A stretch of DNA of 64,000 bases, taken from positions 1 through 64,000 of the forward strand of contig NZ_JAFBFW010000002.1 of assembly GCF_016909495.1 (NCBI RefSeq). Reading direction: 5' to 3'. This document shows positions 51,017 through 62,620 of the stretch, piece by piece; within the stretch, counting starts at the first letter, position 1; every line of letters begins with the position of its first letter. The stretch is from Pantoea coffeiphila (GTDB taxonomy: Bacteria; Pseudomonadota; Gammaproteobacteria; Enterobacterales; Enterobacteriaceae). The position numbers and the translations under genes are program-made. The notes under the pieces are model-generated. The model made no database searches and had not been told where the DNA came from. It saw nothing but the letters and a program-made list of their open reading frames with translations.

Positions 51017-51556
51017 TCAGGCCTTATTATTCAACACCAGCTGACCGTTGCCATCCAGCGGAATACGCGTGCCGGGATCGTTATCCATACGGATCTTGCC
51101 CTGCTGATCGCCAATCTTATAAGTCACATCGTAACCCATCATCTTGTCCTGCTTATCATAGACGGTTTTACAACGCTGCTCGGTGGTGGTGTAAGTATCG
51201 CGATCCTGCAACGCACCCTGCACCTGATTACCGCCGTAACCGCCGGCCAGTGCGCCAGCAACGGTTGCTACATCGCGCCCGCGCCCGCCGCCAAACTGAT
51301 GACCCAGCACACCACCCGCCACGGCACCCAGCACGGAACCGGCAATACGGTTCTCATCCTGTACCGGACGACGGTGAGTCAGGGTCACGTTACGACACTC
51401 CTGACGCGGAGTTTTTATCGTTTCTTTAATTGGGGTGGCGGACAAAACCTGTGCAAACTGCGGACCGCGATCGAACACGTTCATACTGGCAACGGCAGCA
51501 ACGCCCAGGGCTGCAGCCACACCGATCCCAATACCGGCTAACATTGATTTATTCAC
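51017..51556 (-). CDS. ycfJ: Glycine-zipper surface protein YcfJ
   Basis: A 179-residue protein (E. coli YcfJ 179) with an N-terminal helix (about 5-24) that may be a signal anchor and a glycine-zipper region at about 70-110 (GSVLGAVAGGVLGHQFGGG; AGALAGGYGGNQVQGAL). Two conserved cysteines (QECRNV; EQRCKTV). Envelope protein of unknown function, in family 17 kDa surface antigen-like. AGGAGGGT stands before the ATG. Confidence 0.9.
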   Translation of the reverse strand: MNKSMLAGIGIGVAAALGVAAVASMNVFDRGPQFAQVLSATPIKETIKTPRQECRNVTLTHRRPVQDENRIAGSVLGAVAGGVLGHQFGGGRGRDVATVAGALAGGYGGNQVQGALQDRDTYTTTEQRCKTVYDKQDKMMGYDVTYKIGDQQGKIRMDNDPGTRIPLDGNGQLVLNNKA

Positions 51557-51771
51557 AGGAAACCCTCCTGAAAGTGTTACCGCGCATCTTTGCCTGCTGC
51601 AACATCCGTGGCAGGTACGGCATACTCGGCGTGCGCGACGCGCCGGGGTAATTAAGACAAATTTTGCGGCGGAGAGGGAAAACTGACAATCGGAATACGG
51701 GAAGAAATGAGATTACCGCATGATTAGTACCGCGTTTTAAGAGTGTTCCGAAGCACTCTCGCGGCCATCAT

Positions 51772-51823
51772 AAAAAAACGGCCCGCTGATAACGCGCAAT
51801 TAAGAACGTTATCCCGGGCCGTT
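51772..51823 (-). terminator. Terminator of ndh
   Basis: On the minus strand AACGGCCCG pairs with CGGGCCGTT and an inner GATAACG/CGTTATC stem extends it; seven T follow (A run 51772-51778). It lies 20 bp past the ndh stop. Confidence 0.9.
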
Positions 51824-51842
51824 TAACACTGTTCTGCTGAAA

Positions 51843-53147
51843 TTAGTGTAGCTTCAGCCTTGGGCGGATCACGCGGTTGATACTGCCCACCAGCATCATC
51901 AGGCCCGTCTTGAAGTAGCCATGCAGAGCGATCTGATGCATACGGTACAGAGAGATGTAAACGAAGCGCGCAATACGCCCCTCAACCATCATCGAGCCGC
52001 GCATCAGGTTCCCCATCAGGCTGCCCACGGTACTGAAGCGAGACAGGGAAACCAACGAGCCATGATCTTTATAAACATAGGCCTGCTGCGGTTTGCCTTT
52101 GATGTCAGCGAGAATATTTGCCAGCACGCGGGACGCCATCTGGTGAGCAGACTGCGCACGCGGCGGTACGAAACCACCTGCAGGCAGCGCGCATGACGCA
52201 CAGTCGCCGATTGCGTAGATGTTCGGGTCGCGCGTGGTTTGCAGCGTTGGCTCAACCACCAGCTGATTGATACGGTTGGTTTCCAGACCGCCGATATCTT
52301 TCATAAAGTCCGGCGCCTTGATACCGGCCGCCCACACCATCAGATCGGCTTCAATAAATTCACCGGATTTGGTATTCAGGCCGTTTTTCTCGGCGCTGGT
52401 CACCATGGTCTGGGTAAGCACCCGGACGCCAAGCTTGGTCAGCTCCTGATGCGCAGCGCTGGAGATACGCGCAGGCAGTGCAGGCAGAATACGCTCACCG
52501 GCTTCCACCAGCGTCACGTTCAGCGCATTGCTGTCGAGGTTTTTGTAGCCATAGCTGTGCAGCTGCTTAACGGCATTGTGCAGTTCAGCAGAAAGCTCCA
52601 CGCCGGTAGCACCCGCACCGACGATGGCGATGTTCACTTTCTCCGTTGCACCTTCGCTGGCGGAGAATTTCAGGAACAGGTTCAGCATCTCATTATGGAA
52701 ACGACGCGCCTGATGCGGGTTATCCAGGAAGATGCAGTTATCTTTCACGCCCGGCGTACCGAAATCATTCGAGGTGCTGCCTAACGCCATCACCAGCGTG
52801 TCATACGCCAGTTCGCGCTCAGGAACCAGCACGCTGCCCTGCGCATCACGGATTTCTGCCAGATGAACGCGGTTGTTTTCGCGATCCAGCTGCGTCAGCG
52901 TACCCAGCTGGAACTGGAAGTTATGCTTGTGCGCGTGAGCCAGGTAGCTCAGGCCATCAATGCCTTCATCCAGTGAACCGGTCGCTACTTCATGCAGCAG
53001 AGGTTTCCACAAATGGCTGTGGTTACGATCCACCAGCGTGATTTGTGCTTTATTCTTACGCCCAAGCTTATGGCCCAGCTGGGTAGCCAGTTCCAGTCCG
53101 CCGGCACCCCCGCCGATAATAACAATTTTCTTCATAGGTGCTGTCAA
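51843..53147 (-). CDS. ndh: NADH dehydrogenase II (NDH-2)
   Basis: Membrane-bound FAD enzyme of 434 residues that passes electrons from NADH to quinone without pumping protons. FAD motif [23 protein letters not shown] motif [17 protein letters not shown], and C-terminal amphipathic membrane-binding helices ([32 protein letters not shown]). The start is taken as TTG at 53147 (MTAPMKKI), since AGAGAGG lies upstream and the length then equals E. coli's 434 (MTTPLKKI); ATG at 53135 would lack a ribosome site. Confidence 0.95.
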   Translation of the reverse strand: MTAPMKKIVIIGGGAGGLELATQLGHKLGRKNKAQITLVDRNHSHLWKPLLHEVATGSLDEGIDGLSYLAHAHKHNFQFQLGTLTQLDRENNRVHLAEIRDAQGSVLVPERELAYDTLVMALGSTSNDFGTPGVKDNCIFLDNPHQARRFHNEMLNLFLKFSASEGATEKVNIAIVGAGATGVELSAELHNAVKQLHSYGYKNLDSNALNVTLVEAGERILPALPARISSAAHQELTKLGVRVLTQTMVTSAEKNGLNTKSGEFIEADLMVWAAGIKAPDFMKDIGGLETNRINQLVVEPTLQTTRDPNIYAIGDCASCALPAGGFVPPRAQSAHQMASRVLANILADIKGKPQQAYVYKDHGSLVSLSRFSTVGSLMGNLMRGSMMVEGRIARFVYISLYRMHQIALHGYFKTGLMMLVGSINRVIRPRLKLH

Positions 53148-53338
53148 ACGACCCTCTCTAAAAGTGAACCAATCGTTAACCAAAAGTTAAATAAATAACC
53201 TTGGTAAACATAGGGTTGGCGATGTTAATTCGCAAGCTGAGGGCAGGATATCACGGGGGAATTCATGAGTTCTACGAAAATTGATCCTGGTCAATTTTAT
53301 TATAAAAACCAAGAATAGTAAGAATAAACTTAGCAACG

Positions 53339-53358
53339 CAACCCGCTCAAGGCGGGTT
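53339..53358 (-). terminator. Hairpin downstream of ycfP
   Basis: AACCCGCC/GGCGGGTT-type stem with TTGA loop on the minus strand, 32 bp past the ycfP stop; only a broken T run follows. Weak. Confidence 0.4.
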
Positions 53359-53390
53359 ACGGAATGGATGTAAAAGGCGTATTTGGATAA

Positions 53391-53933
53391 TTATCCGAGG
53401 GTTTTGAAGTGATTAATTCTCGGCAGATGATGTGAGATGTTTTTAAATTTATGCCCCTCAACTTCATCCCAAATCAATTCATAAAATTCACGCAGCAGCG
53501 CGGCACTGCGTTGACTATCAAGGGCATCGTCATTGCGCGAGAGAAAAGTCAGACAGCGGCTATGGTTTTTCTGGCGGAAGTCCTTTACGCATTTGGTGGC
53601 AATATCGAGATACTCTTCTGGCCGATCGATTTTCCCTTCCATCACTTCCTGGGGCCACAGGTTAGGATTAAAGATTGCCTGACGGATATTGCACAGAAAT
53701 CCCACGCGTTCAGCCCAAAACCCCCCCAGCCCTACGCCGCAAATTAACGGCGATGGGTCGGTACAGTGCTTTAACAGCTTATCCGTCTCTTTAAGAATAT
53801 GTTGCATGTCATGCCTGGGATGCCGCGTGCTGTAACTCACCAGCCGGACATCCGGATCGATAAACTGCAGCTGTAAAACCTTTTCGTGATTGCCTGGACT
53901 GTTAGAGTCAAAACCATGCAGGTAGATAATCAT
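53391..53933 (-). CDS. ycfP: YcfP family esterase-like protein
   Basis: A 180-residue alpha/beta-hydrolase-like protein (E. coli YcfP 180), UPF0227. [20 protein letters not shown] at the N-terminus; where esterases have GxSxG this family has GVGLGG, so the usual nucleophile is missing. Function unknown. ATG 53933 gives the E. coli length; ATG 53939 is possible. Confidence 0.92.
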   Translation of the reverse strand: MIIYLHGFDSNSPGNHEKVLQLQFIDPDVRLVSYSTRHPRHDMQHILKETDKLLKHCTDPSPLICGVGLGGFWAERVGFLCNIRQAIFNPNLWPQEVMEGKIDRPEEYLDIATKCVKDFRQKNHSRCLTFLSRNDDALDSQRSAALLREFYELIWDEVEGHKFKNISHHLPRINHFKTLG

Positions 53934-53968
53934 CGTCATTCTCACTTAACGTGCCGCAGGCAGCGGAG

Positions 53969-55000
53969 TCAGTCACCTTTTGCGGCTTTGTGTGCCAGCC
54001 AACGCTCCTGAAGGTTGTCGAGTGTCGCGCTGATTTGCTTCCAGCGGGAAGAGCCCAGCAACTGCTGGCGGGTATAGGAACCCCGATGGTATAACCGACT
54101 CACGCGCTCTGCATTGATCGGTGACAGGTTATCCAACACGCTAACCGCACCTGCACGATTATTGCACACCAGAATCATATCGCATCCGGCATCCAGTGCG
54201 GTTTGCCCGCGCTCGGCGTAGCTGCCCATCACCGCTGCACCTTCCATTGACAGATCGTCCGAGAAGATCACACCGTCAAAGCCCAGCTCTTTGCGCAATA
54301 CCTTTTGCAGCCAGTGCGATGAACCGCTGGCCGGGCGAGGGTCCACTTCAGTATAGATAACGTGGGCGGGCATAATCGCATCCAGCGCCTGCTCATCAAT
54401 TAATTGTTTGAAGATCGCCATATCATGCTGGCGAATCTCCGCCTCGCTGCGGTTATCGCGCGGCGTTTCCTTGTGGGAGTCTGCACTCACCGCACCGTGA
54501 CCGGGGAAGTGTTTACCGGTGGTTTTCATACCGGCCTCATGCATGCCGCGAATAAAACAGCGGGCCAGCGCCAGCGCCTGAACCGGATCTTCATGAAACG
54601 CACGCTCACCGATCGCTGCGCTGCCGTGACCGATATCGAGTACCGGCGCAAAGCTGATGTCGATATCCATCGAAATCATCTCCGAAGCCATCAGCCAGCC
54701 CGCCTCCTGCGCCAGTCTTGCCGCTTCAGCTGCATCATTCAGTGCGGCAAAAGACTGCATCGCCGGCAGCCGACTAAAACCTTCACGAAAGCGCTGTACG
54801 CGCCCGCCTTCCTGGTCAACGGCAATCACCAGACGATGACGCGACGCCGCGCGGATCTGCCTGATCAACTCGGCCAGCTGGGCCGGATCGTGGTAGTTGC
54901 GGGTAAACAGAATCAGCCCCCCCACCAGCGGGTGCTGTAAAATCTCGCGTTCTTCCGCATCCAGCTCGTAGCCGAGCACATCTAACATTACCGGTCCCAC
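53969..55000 (-). CDS. nagZ: Beta-N-acetylhexosaminidase NagZ
   Basis: Cytosolic GH3 enzyme of 343 residues (E. coli 341) that removes GlcNAc from anhydro-muropeptides in murein recycling. [16 protein letters not shown] contains the His/Asp acid-base pair, and the nucleophile Asp is in [13 protein letters not shown] start with AGAGG upstream. Its product feeds NagK. Confidence 0.96.
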   Translation of the reverse strand: MGPVMLDVLGYELDAEEREILQHPLVGGLILFTRNYHDPAQLAELIRQIRAASRHRLVIAVDQEGGRVQRFREGFSRLPAMQSFAALNDAAEAARLAQEAGWLMASEMISMDIDISFAPVLDIGHGSAAIGERAFHEDPVQALALARCFIRGMHEAGMKTTGKHFPGHGAVSADSHKETPRDNRSEAEIRQHDMAIFKQLIDEQALDAIMPAHVIYTEVDPRPASGSSHWLQKVLRKELGFDGVIFSDDLSMEGAAVMGSYAERGQTALDAGCDMILVCNNRAGAVSVLDNLSPINAERVSRLYHRGSYTRQQLLGSSRWKQISATLDNLQERWLAHKAAKGD

Positions 55001-55029
55001 ACTGCACCTCTGTAAGCCTGCTTATCAGG

Positions 55030-55878
55030 CTAATTAAACTGTGAAAGCCGCTGCCAGCCTGATGCTGCCAGCGCGCCAAATTGGTTTTCGCCGGTCTGCT
55101 GCCAGCGAAGTTCGTACCAGCTGGTAGCCAGCAGCAAAAGCCAGGGCTGCCAGCGCCGAATCTGTCGGCAAAGCCTGCCGCTGTCGATCTTCTGCCCGAT
55201 AGCGCAGGCGGTAATGAGCCGCTGCTGCTGCACGTCGTCCAGACCATTAATGTCGATCAGCGCCGCCAGCTCAAGGGCAACGTCGCCGTCGCCCGCATAC
55301 TCCCAGTCAATCAGACGCAAACGACCGCCGTTGCCGATAAGGTTACCGCTATGGATATCCATATGCAGCACCGCCAGCCGCAGTGGATGCGGTTCGCCGC
55401 GACGCCGCAGACGCTTGAGTGCTCTGAGCCAGGTGAGATTCCGCCGGGAGGGCAGGCTACGCTGCCAGTAGCTCATCAGCAGGGGCATGAGCTGAAGCCG
55501 GTAGCCGGTGAGCGGCTGGCGATGCAGCTTACTAATGATTTCAGACAGCGGCTCAATTGCCCGATCGAATTCCGCTGCGGACAGCACCTCTCCCGGCAGC
55601 CAGTCAAGCAGCAGCCAGTTTCGACTGCGGCCATAAACCGCAGGCACCAGGCCACTGTCTTGAAGTTTACGCAGAATACGGTATTCGCGCTGACGATTAA
55701 CGCCAGGCATCTCCAGCGAGCCTGCCGCCCGACGCGCCAGCAGGGTCTGACAGGGGAGAGAAACTTTCATACTGTAGCCGCTCAGACCATCCAGCGGCAA
55801 AACGGTACCGGCGACCTGCGCCGCCGGAAACTGTCTGGATATCAGCTGCTGCAAATCGGCGTTAATGCTGAACGTCAC
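55030..55878 (-). CDS. thiK: Thiamine kinase
   Basis: APH-fold kinase of 282 residues (E. coli 274) that phosphorylates salvaged thiamine. Catalytic loop HMDIHSGNLI and the metal-binding LIDWEYAGDGDVALELA are present. It overlaps the lpoB end by 17 bp, in the same operon order as E. coli (ycfL-lpoB-thiK-nagZ-ycfP). Confidence 0.93.
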   Translation of the reverse strand: MTFSINADLQQLISRQFPAAQVAGTVLPLDGLSGYSMKVSLPCQTLLARRAAGSLEMPGVNRQREYRILRKLQDSGLVPAVYGRSRNWLLLDWLPGEVLSAAEFDRAIEPLSEIISKLHRQPLTGYRLQLMPLLMSYWQRSLPSRRNLTWLRALKRLRRRGEPHPLRLAVLHMDIHSGNLIGNGGRLRLIDWEYAGDGDVALELAALIDINGLDDVQQQRLITACAIGQKIDSGRLCRQIRRWQPWLLLLATSWYELRWQQTGENQFGALAASGWQRLSQFN

Positions 55879-56470
55879 CGCTGCCTGACCAGATAATCTC
55901 GCCGGTTTGCACCAGCATCAGCTGCATTTGCAGCTCGGGCGCTTTCACATCCCCTTGCGCATTGCTGTAAAGCACGTACTGCGCACCCACGTAGCGTGCC
56001 AGACCAATTGCTTTACTGCGTGATACCAGGCTGTCTTCCGCCGACAGACCCAGTGTCTGTTTCGCCACCGCCAGCTGCTGCGGCGTGACCAGGGTAAACT
56101 GGCTGTTGTTAGCCAGCTCACTCTGCAACGCAGCGGTGGCTTTCGCACTTTGCAGGCTGCCATTGGTACTGTTTTTCACGTTGTCGACCAGCAGCACGCT
56201 ACCCGCCGTAACGCCGTCGGCTTTCAGCATCTGTGCCACCAGCGGGCTGACGCTGGCCTGCCAGTTAATGGTTTGCATTTTCGGCGGCTGCGGTACGGTT
56301 TCAATCGGTCCGGGCTGGGAAGGCACCGGCTGAGGTTGCTGCGGCTGTACCGGCTCTACCGGCGCAGGCTGCTGCGGCTGTTCAGGCTGCTGTTGCTGGT
56401 TAATAACACAACCGCTGAGGATCAGCGCCAGCGCCAGCACGCCAGAGAATTTTAACAGGTGACTTGTCAC
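55862..56470 (-). CDS. lpoB: Lipoprotein activator of PBP1b, LpoB
   Basis: Outer-membrane lipoprotein of 202 residues (E. coli 213) that stimulates the peptidoglycan synthase PBP1b. Lipobox LILSGC (Cys21), then a Pro/Gln-rich linker to about residue 65 that spans the periplasm, then a globular domain. The linker is shorter than in E. coli. Confidence 0.94.
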   Translation of the reverse strand: MTSHLLKFSGVLALALILSGCVINQQQQPEQPQQPAPVEPVQPQQPQPVPSQPGPIETVPQPPKMQTINWQASVSPLVAQMLKADGVTAGSVLLVDNVKNSTNGSLQSAKATAALQSELANNSQFTLVTPQQLAVAKQTLGLSAEDSLVSRSKAIGLARYVGAQYVLYSNAQGDVKAPELQMQLMLVQTGEIIWSGSGDVQH

Positions 56471-56481
56471 GCCATCACTCC

Positions 56482-56850
56482 TTACAGATACAGGTAAAGG
56501 CGAACTTTGCTCGCCGTCAGATTGCCGGTTTGCGAGGAAATGTCGATTTTACCCTTCGCGGGCACCACCAGCGTACGCGGCTTCTCGTAAGGCAGGATCT
56601 CCAGCCCACGATCGTCATACCAGTAGAAACGATAGGTGACTTTGACCGGTTTTTCCTGCTGGTTGACCAGGGTGCTTACCGCGCGCTGCTGGCCTTCCGT
56701 TTCGCTGATTATCGGCTCATCGGTGGTGATACCGGCAGAAAGAACCGAGGATTCCATCACCAGCGATTGCGAGGTATTAATGGTGGTGCGATCGTTACTG
56801 CAACCTGCCAGTGTAATCAGTAACGTCAGAGCCGTCAGACATGCCCGCAT
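56482..56850 (-). CDS. ycfL: YcfL family lipoprotein
   Basis: A 122-residue lipoprotein (E. coli 125) with signal and lipobox TLAGC (Cys17) and a DUF1425 domain (VNQQEKPVKVTYRFYWYDD). Function unknown; always next to lpoB, so a cell-wall role is possible. Confidence 0.92.
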   Translation of the reverse strand: MRACLTALTLLITLAGCSNDRTTINTSQSLVMESSVLSAGITTDEPIISETEGQQRAVSTLVNQQEKPVKVTYRFYWYDDRGLEILPYEKPRTLVVPAKGKIDISSQTGNLTASKVRLYLYL

Positions 56851-56876
56851 AACATTGTGTCCCCGTTCAGCGGCGC

Positions 56877-57227
56877 TCAGGAAGCCAGCATTGGGCCTAA
56901 AGGACGGCCACCAACCAGGTGAAGGTGAATATGATAAACCTCCTGGCCACCGTGTTTATTGCAGTTGATAATCAGGCGGTAGCCGTCTTCAGCAATGCCT
57001 TCCTGCTTAGCGATTTTAGAGGCGACGGTAATCATTCTCCCCAGCGCGGCCTCGTGTTCAGCCTGAACGTCGTTGGCGGTCGGTATCAACACATTCGGTA
57101 CGATCAGAATATGGCTCGGTGCCTGCGGTGAGATATCGCGAAACGCGGTGACCAGTTCATCCTGGAACAGGATGTCGGACGGGATCTCGCGACGAATGAT
57201 TTTACTGAAAATAGTTTCTTCGGCCAT
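56877..57227 (-). CDS. hinT: HIT-family purine nucleoside phosphoramidase
   Basis: A 116-residue HIT protein (E. coli 119) hydrolysing AMP-NH2 and aminoacyl-adenylates. The HIT triad is HIHLHLVGG near residue 101-109. ATG 57227 follows AAGGAT; upstream codons have no ribosome site. Confidence 0.95.
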   Translation of the reverse strand: MAEETIFSKIIRREIPSDILFQDELVTAFRDISPQAPSHILIVPNVLIPTANDVQAEHEAALGRMITVASKIAKQEGIAEDGYRLIINCNKHGGQEVYHIHLHLVGGRPLGPMLAS

Positions 57228-57376
57228 GTTGCATATCCTTAGCAGTGTTTTTTTATAACCGCAGTATGAGCGAGAAAATCGTTTTCTTTCAACCTGCAAC
57301 TGATTTTTCTTTCCCGACTGCGCGGCTTTGCAGCAGTTCAGCGTTCCGGCAGCACGATTTATCCATCTGTTAAATA

Positions 57377-57409
57377 GCAAAAGGGGAAGCCGCTGGCCTC
57401 CCCTTTTGC
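57377..57409. terminator. Terminator between ptsG and hinT
   Basis: GCAAAAGGGGA/TCCCCTTTTGC, 11-bp stem. On the minus strand it ends in a TTTT within the stem, 17 bp after the ptsG stop. Confidence 0.8.
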
Positions 57410-57426
57410 GTCATCATCCTGCCCGA

Positions 57427-58860
57427 TTACATCTTACGGATGTAGTCATCCATATCGGTTTTCAGGTTGTCAGACTTGGTGCCGAAAATCGCCTGCACGC
57501 CGGAACCTGCAACGACAACACCGGCCGCGCCCAGTTTTTTCAACCCGGCCTGGTCAACTTTGCTGACGTCGCCAACGCTAACGCGTAAACGAGTGATACA
57601 GGCATCGAGGTTAGTGATGTTGTCTTTACCACCGAAGGCTGCAACCAGGTTAGCGGCCATTTCTGTGGCGTTACCGGTGGTCTGCTCGGTGGAGCTGTCT
57701 TCACGACCCGGGGTTTTCAGGTTCAGCTTAGCAATCAGCACGCGGAAGATGGTGTAGTACACCAGACCGTAGATGATACCGACGATTGGGAACAGCCAGA
57801 TTTTGCTGCTGTTGCCGCTCAGTACGATAAAGTCGATCAGACCGTGCGAGAAGCTGGTGCCATCGCGCATACCCAGCAGAATACAGATTGGGAATGCCAG
57901 ACCGGCCAGAATAGCGTGGATCGCATACAGGATCGGCGCAACGAACATGAATGAAAATTCAATCGGTTCGGTGATGCCGGTCAGGAATGAGGTCAGCGCT
58001 GCTGAGATCATGATGCCGCCGACTTTAGCGCGGTTTTCCGGTTTTGCTGAGTGCCAGATAGCAATCGCCGCCGCTGGCAGACCGTACATTTTGAACAGGA
58101 AGCCGCCGGACAGTTTACCTGCGGTTGGGTCACCCGCCATGTAGCGAGGGATATCACCGTGGAAGACCTGGCCCGCTGCGTTAGTGAACTCACCAATCTG
58201 CATCTGGAAAGGTACGTTCCAGATATGGTGCAGACCAAACGGCACCAGCGCACGCTCAACCACACCGTAGATACCGAATGCCACAACCGGGTTCTGATAC
58301 GCAGCCCACTGTGAGAAGGTCTGAATCGCCGTACCGATCGGTGGCCAGATGAAGGAGAGCACCACGCCCAGGAAAATTGCCGTCAGGCCGGAGATAATCG
58401 GCACGAAGCGTTTTCCGGCAAAGAAGCCCAGATATTCAGGAAGCTGGATACGATAGAAGCGGTTAAACATATAGGCCGCTATCGAACCGGCAATAATCCC
58501 GCCGAGGACGCCGGTATCCGCCAGGTGCTTGGCTGCAATCTCTTCCGCAGGAAGATGCAGGACCAGCGGTGCCACAACGGCCATGGTTTTCACCATGATG
58601 CCGTAGGCAACTACGGCGGCCAGCGCGGAAACGCCGTCGTTATTGGTAAAGCCGAGTGCTACGCCGATAGCAAAAATCAGCGGCATATTGGCAAAGACCG
58701 AACCGCCCGCTTCCGCCATAACCTGCGAAACCACCGCCGGCAGCCAGCTGAAGTTGGCGGAACCAACGCCCAGCAGAATACCTGCAATCGGCAGGACCGA
58801 TACAGGCAACATCAGCGATTTACCGACCTTTTGCAGGTTCGCAAATGCATTTTTGAACAT
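57427..58860 (-). CDS. ptsG: PTS glucose-specific EIICB
   Basis: A 477-residue glucose permease (E. coli 477). IIC membrane domain at about 1-390 with [15 protein letters not shown]; linker with the LKTPGRED motif; IIB domain with phosphocysteine in [10 protein letters not shown]. The leader has ACTCAGGAGC directly before the start, the region that SgrS blocks in E. coli. The phosphate comes from Crr, probably the same EIIA that serves the beta-glucoside permease of this window. Confidence 0.97.
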   Translation of the reverse strand: MFKNAFANLQKVGKSLMLPVSVLPIAGILLGVGSANFSWLPAVVSQVMAEAGGSVFANMPLIFAIGVALGFTNNDGVSALAAVVAYGIMVKTMAVVAPLVLHLPAEEIAAKHLADTGVLGGIIAGSIAAYMFNRFYRIQLPEYLGFFAGKRFVPIISGLTAIFLGVVLSFIWPPIGTAIQTFSQWAAYQNPVVAFGIYGVVERALVPFGLHHIWNVPFQMQIGEFTNAAGQVFHGDIPRYMAGDPTAGKLSGGFLFKMYGLPAAAIAIWHSAKPENRAKVGGIMISAALTSFLTGITEPIEFSFMFVAPILYAIHAILAGLAFPICILLGMRDGTSFSHGLIDFIVLSGNSSKIWLFPIVGIIYGLVYYTIFRVLIAKLNLKTPGREDSSTEQTTGNATEMAANLVAAFGGKDNITNLDACITRLRVSVGDVSKVDQAGLKKLGAAGVVVAGSGVQAIFGTKSDNLKTDMDDYIRKM

Positions 58861-59072
58861 AGTGTAAAGCTCCTGAGTATGAGTGCTTTTCTTCGCGCCA
58901 GGCGCGTTGCAAAGGGGGGAGGACCCTTTGCGGGTGAGGCATCGTTGTGCCCCTGATATTTATTACGAAGAGTAAAATAAATCCGCGTAAATTTGTTTGA
59001 TGACTATCACGTTTCGTTGAACGTGCTGCCGCTCTTTGGATGATTTCACAAGGATTTGCGACTTTTTTCAGC

Positions 59073-59107
59073 AAAAAAAATGCAGCCACTGATTTTATCG
59101 GGCTGCA
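59073..59107 (-). terminator. Terminator of ycfH (fabF-to-ycfH operon end)
   Basis: Minus-strand TGCAGCC/GGCTGCA stem with a 13-base loop and eight T, 50 bp past the ycfH stop. It isolates ptsG. Confidence 0.9.
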
Positions 59108-59157
59108 CTTTACAAATTTTCGCTATTAATTACGAGCTATAAAAGAAAGCCCGCCAC

Positions 59158-59949
59158 TTAATCCGTCAGTCGTGACATCGGCACATGGAACAGACGGGAG
59201 AAGTTTTCCGTGGTCGCCTGCGCCAGCTCTTCAATACTCACGCCCTTCACCACCGCCATATATTCCGCCACATCGCGGGTGTAGGCCGGCTGATTCTCTT
59301 TACCACGGTGTGGAACCGGGGCCAGATACGGCGAATCAGTTTCAACCAGCATCCTGTCCAGCGGAACATAGCGTGCCGCTTCGCGGATCTGCTCCGCATT
59401 GCGGAAGGTCGCAATGCCGGAGAATGAGATATAGAAGCCCATATCCAGCAGCTTTTCCGCCGTCTCACGGTCTTCGGTAAAGCAGTGCAGCACGCCGCCG
59501 CAGCCTTCAGCCTGCTCTTCCTGCAAAATGGCCAGCGTATCTTCACGCGCATCGCGGGTATGGACGATCACCGGCTTATTCAGATCGCGCCCCACGCGGA
59601 TGTGTTCGCGGAATGAGGCCTGCTGGCGCGCTTTGGTCTCTTTCTGGTAGAAGTAGTCCAGGCCGGTTTCACCCATCGCAATCACCCGCGAATCGGCGGC
59701 AAGCTGGCGCAGTTCAGCGAAGTCGTACTCTTCTTCCTGATTCAGCGGATGAACGCCGCAGGAGTAGGCCACGTTAGGACGATCGCCAATTAATTCAATC
59801 ATCGCTTTATAGCCGGGCAGCGTGGTCGCGACCGCCAGCAAAAATTTCACATCGCGCGCGGCGGCTTTCGCCAGAACGTCAGAGACGTCCTGATGCAGCG
59901 TTTCGTAGTTCAGGCCATCCAGATGACAGTGTGAATCAACTAAAAACAT
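59158..59949 (-). CDS. ycfH: TatD-family metal-dependent hydrolase YcfH
   Basis: A 263-residue TIM-barrel hydrolase (E. coli 265) of the TatD DNase family. Metal motif [27 protein letters not shown] and ETDSPYLAP. Probably acts on DNA ends or D-aminoacyl-tRNA-like substrates; substrate not settled. ATG 59949 follows AAGAG, 11 bp after holB. Confidence 0.93.
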   Translation of the reverse strand: MFLVDSHCHLDGLNYETLHQDVSDVLAKAAARDVKFLLAVATTLPGYKAMIELIGDRPNVAYSCGVHPLNQEEEYDFAELRQLAADSRVIAMGETGLDYFYQKETKARQQASFREHIRVGRDLNKPVIVHTRDAREDTLAILQEEQAEGCGGVLHCFTEDRETAEKLLDMGFYISFSGIATFRNAEQIREAARYVPLDRMLVETDSPYLAPVPHRGKENQPAYTRDVAEYMAVVKGVSIEELAQATTENFSRLFHVPMSRLTD

Positions 59950-59960
59950 AATCGTTACTC

Positions 59961-60959
59961 TTAACCCGTAAAATCGGTAGCGTGAGGATGCAAAATGGCT
60001 TCCCAGCTCAGCAGCTGGTCGGTGAGCAGCAGCTCGCGGTTTACCGCCACGACGTTCAGCAGGCGGTCGCGGCAGGTCAGCCACTGGCGAAGGCTGGCAT
60101 CAATGGCCGTCGCCGGCAGCAGGCTGGCGATTTGCATCACCAGCGCCTGGCAGTCGACGTTGCTGATCCAGGCCCCGCCGCCCTGCTGCCACTTCACCGC
60201 ATCGACCAGCAGCGAGCAAAGCCAGCCAATACGACGTGCGGCATCATCATGATTCAGCGCGGGCAGCAGACTGAGCAGATCGCCCTGAATAGCTGCGGGG
60301 AGCGCCTGACAAACCAGCTGGCGCTGCTGCCAGTTTTTCTCTTCCAGCAGCATCAGCGCTGCCGCAGGCGCGCCGCTGCTCAACCGTAGCGCCGCAGTAC
60401 GTTCATTCAGGCCCGCGGCACACTGTTTTTGTAGCCAGTTCAGGCTCTGCATTTCATCCGGTGGCGCGAGGTGCCATTGCAGACAGCGGCTGCGCAGGGT
60501 TGCCAAAAGGCGGGAGGGTTCATGGCAGCTGAGTAAGAACCAGGTATTTTGCGGCGGCTCCTCCAGCGTTTTGAGCAGGGCGTTAGCCGCAGCTTCGGTC
60601 AGCTGTTCGGCGTCCGGCAGCCAGACCACTTTTGCCCCACCCTGTTGAGAGTGGTGATAGAGCTTTTCCGTTACGCTGCGCACCGCATCAATCCCCAGCG
60701 CACTCTTACCCTTCTCCGCTTCCAAACGATACCAGTCAGGATGGGTTCCCGCCTGCATCAGCTGGCAGGCATGGCAGCTTCCGCAGCTTTTCATCCCGTC
60801 GGGCTGGCGGCACATCAGCCAGCGGCCAATCCCCCACACCAGCGCATCGTCGCCCATACCGGGCAGCGCCTGAATCAGCAGCGCATGATGCGCACGCTGC
60901 GCCTGATGCTGGCTGATAATTTGCCGGTAACTGTTATTCAGCCACGGATACCAGTTCAT
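59961..60959 (-). CDS. holB: DNA polymerase III delta' subunit
   Basis: Clamp-loader subunit of 332 residues (E. coli 334). Zinc cysteines C-x2-C-x2-C (SCGSCHACQ) with an earlier Cys, the degenerate P-loop region, and [12 protein letters not shown] (sensor region). ATG 60959 overlaps the tmk stop by 4 bp. Confidence 0.94.
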   Translation of the reverse strand: MNWYPWLNNSYRQIISQHQAQRAHHALLIQALPGMGDDALVWGIGRWLMCRQPDGMKSCGSCHACQLMQAGTHPDWYRLEAEKGKSALGIDAVRSVTEKLYHHSQQGGAKVVWLPDAEQLTEAAANALLKTLEEPPQNTWFLLSCHEPSRLLATLRSRCLQWHLAPPDEMQSLNWLQKQCAAGLNERTAALRLSSGAPAAALMLLEEKNWQQRQLVCQALPAAIQGDLLSLLPALNHDDAARRIGWLCSLLVDAVKWQQGGGAWISNVDCQALVMQIASLLPATAIDASLRQWLTCRDRLLNVVAVNRELLLTDQLLSWEAILHPHATDFTG

Positions 60960-61588
60960 TGCTGTTCCTGTAACCACTGCTGCAGCGTCTGCTCCAGCTG
61001 CTGCGTCACCTGCGGGAGGTCACGGGTTGCATCAATGGTTTTAATCCGCGCATCGGCAGCGGCCAGCGCAAGATAGCGGTCACGGGTGCGAATAAAGAAG
61101 TTCAGGGACTCCTGCTCAATGCGGTCCAGCGCACCGCGCGCGCGGGCACGCTGCAGGCCGATTTCAGGCGTGACATCCAGATATAGCGTCAGATCCGGGG
61201 TAAAGTCACCCAGCACCGCCTGTTTCAGGCTGCTCATCAGCTGGCTGTCCATGCCCCGTCCGCCGCCCTGATAAGCCTGAGAGGAAAGATCGTGACGATC
61301 GCCAACCACCCAGGCCCCCCGCGCCAGCGCGGGTTTAATCACGTTTTCCACCAGCTGCACGCGGGCAGCATACAGCATGAGCAGCTCGGCCTTATCGGTA
61401 ACCTGTTCGCCTTCAATCCCCTGCTTAATCAAATCGCGCAGTTTTTCCGCCAGCGGAGTACCGCCGGGTTCGCGGGTGAAAACAATATCGTTAATGCCAT
61501 GACGACGCAGTTCAGCCACTACCGCATCCCGCGCAGTGGTTTTACCTGCCCCTTCCAGGCCTTCGATAACGATAAATTTACTGTTCAT
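60956..61588 (-). CDS. tmk: Thymidylate kinase
   Basis: A 210-residue kinase (E. coli 213), dTMP to dTDP. P-loop [30 protein letters not shown] and LID region. Starts inside the end of mltG (11-bp overlap), thus coupled. Confidence 0.96.
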   Translation of the reverse strand: MNSKFIVIEGLEGAGKTTARDAVVAELRRHGINDIVFTREPGGTPLAEKLRDLIKQGIEGEQVTDKAELLMLYAARVQLVENVIKPALARGAWVVGDRHDLSSQAYQGGGRGMDSQLMSSLKQAVLGDFTPDLTLYLDVTPEIGLQRARARGALDRIEQESLNFFIRTRDRYLALAAADARIKTIDATRDLPQVTQQLEQTLQQWLQEQQ

Positions 61589-62603
61589 TTTTTTCCTTCA
61601 GCGCCAGGCGATACACCTGCACGGCTTTATTGTGGCTTGCCAGATTGGTGGTAAACGTATGGCCACCTTTCCCATCGGCAACGAAGTAGAGGAAGTTCGT
61701 TTTCAGCGGGTGAGCTGCGGCTTCCAGCGAGGCTTTACCCGGCATTGCAATCGGACCAGGCGGCAGGCCGTTAATCGTATAGGTATTCCAGGCCGTCGGC
61801 GTTTCCAGATCTTTGCGCGTTAGCGTACCGCGGTAGTCCGGCCCCAGGCCATAGATCACCGTCGGATCGGTTTGCAGACGCATACCCAACCGCAGGCGGT
61901 TAATAAACACCGAAGCCACTTTGCTGCGCTCGTCGCTGACCGCCGTCTCTTTTTCAATAATCGAGGCCATGGTCAGCATATCATTTTTGTTTTTATACGG
62001 CAGGCTATCCATTTTCCCCTGCCACTGCGCATCCACCTCTTTTTCCATCCGCTGGTAAGCGCGCTTGAGCACCGCAACATCGGTGGTATTCGCGGTATAC
62101 AGATAGGTATCAGGATAGAACCATCCCTCAACGCCCTTCGCTTCACCTTCCAGCTTAAGGGCACTGGCGACGGTAGCCAGCTGGTCATCCGCCAGCGTGT
62201 GTTTGATATACGGCGCGCTGCGCAGCTGGCTCAGCCACTCCTGCATGCGCGTGCCTTCTACGAAACGCAGCGGGAACTGGGCCTCTTTACCGCTGGCAAG
62301 CAGCGCCAGCATCTCGCGGACGGTCATTTTGGGGTCGAGCCGATAGGTCCCGGCCTTAAACTTTGCCAGATCCGGCTCAAGTTTCAGCAATACGCCAAAC
62401 CACGGGCTTTGTTTAATGATGTGCTTAGATTCCAGCTGGGCTTCCAGCACCACTCGGCCAGAACCTGCCGGGAGGGTAAAAATAGTTTCTTTGTCCACCG
62501 TCAGCGGTGAGTCTGCAAGCTGGCGGGTTTGCCAGTATCCGTAAGCAACGGCCAGCAGAGAGACAGCAACGACCCCGGCGATAATTTTGCGTGTTTTAGT
62601 CAT
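61578..62603 (-). CDS. mltG: Endolytic transglycosylase MltG
   Basis: Inner-membrane murein transglycosylase of 341 residues (E. coli YceG 340), thought to end nascent glycan strands. N-terminal helix at about 7-25; YceG domain with the catalytic Glu in [20 protein letters not shown]. It forms part of the fabF-pabC-mltG-tmk-holB-ycfH series. Confidence 0.95.
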   Translation of the reverse strand: MTKTRKIIAGVVAVSLLAVAYGYWQTRQLADSPLTVDKETIFTLPAGSGRVVLEAQLESKHIIKQSPWFGVLLKLEPDLAKFKAGTYRLDPKMTVREMLALLASGKEAQFPLRFVEGTRMQEWLSQLRSAPYIKHTLADDQLATVASALKLEGEAKGVEGWFYPDTYLYTANTTDVAVLKRAYQRMEKEVDAQWQGKMDSLPYKNKNDMLTMASIIEKETAVSDERSKVASVFINRLRLGMRLQTDPTVIYGLGPDYRGTLTRKDLETPTAWNTYTINGLPPGPIAMPGKASLEAAAHPLKTNFLYFVADGKGGHTFTTNLASHNKAVQVYRLALKEKNEQ

Positions 62604-62620
62604 GAAAATTCCACGGTTGA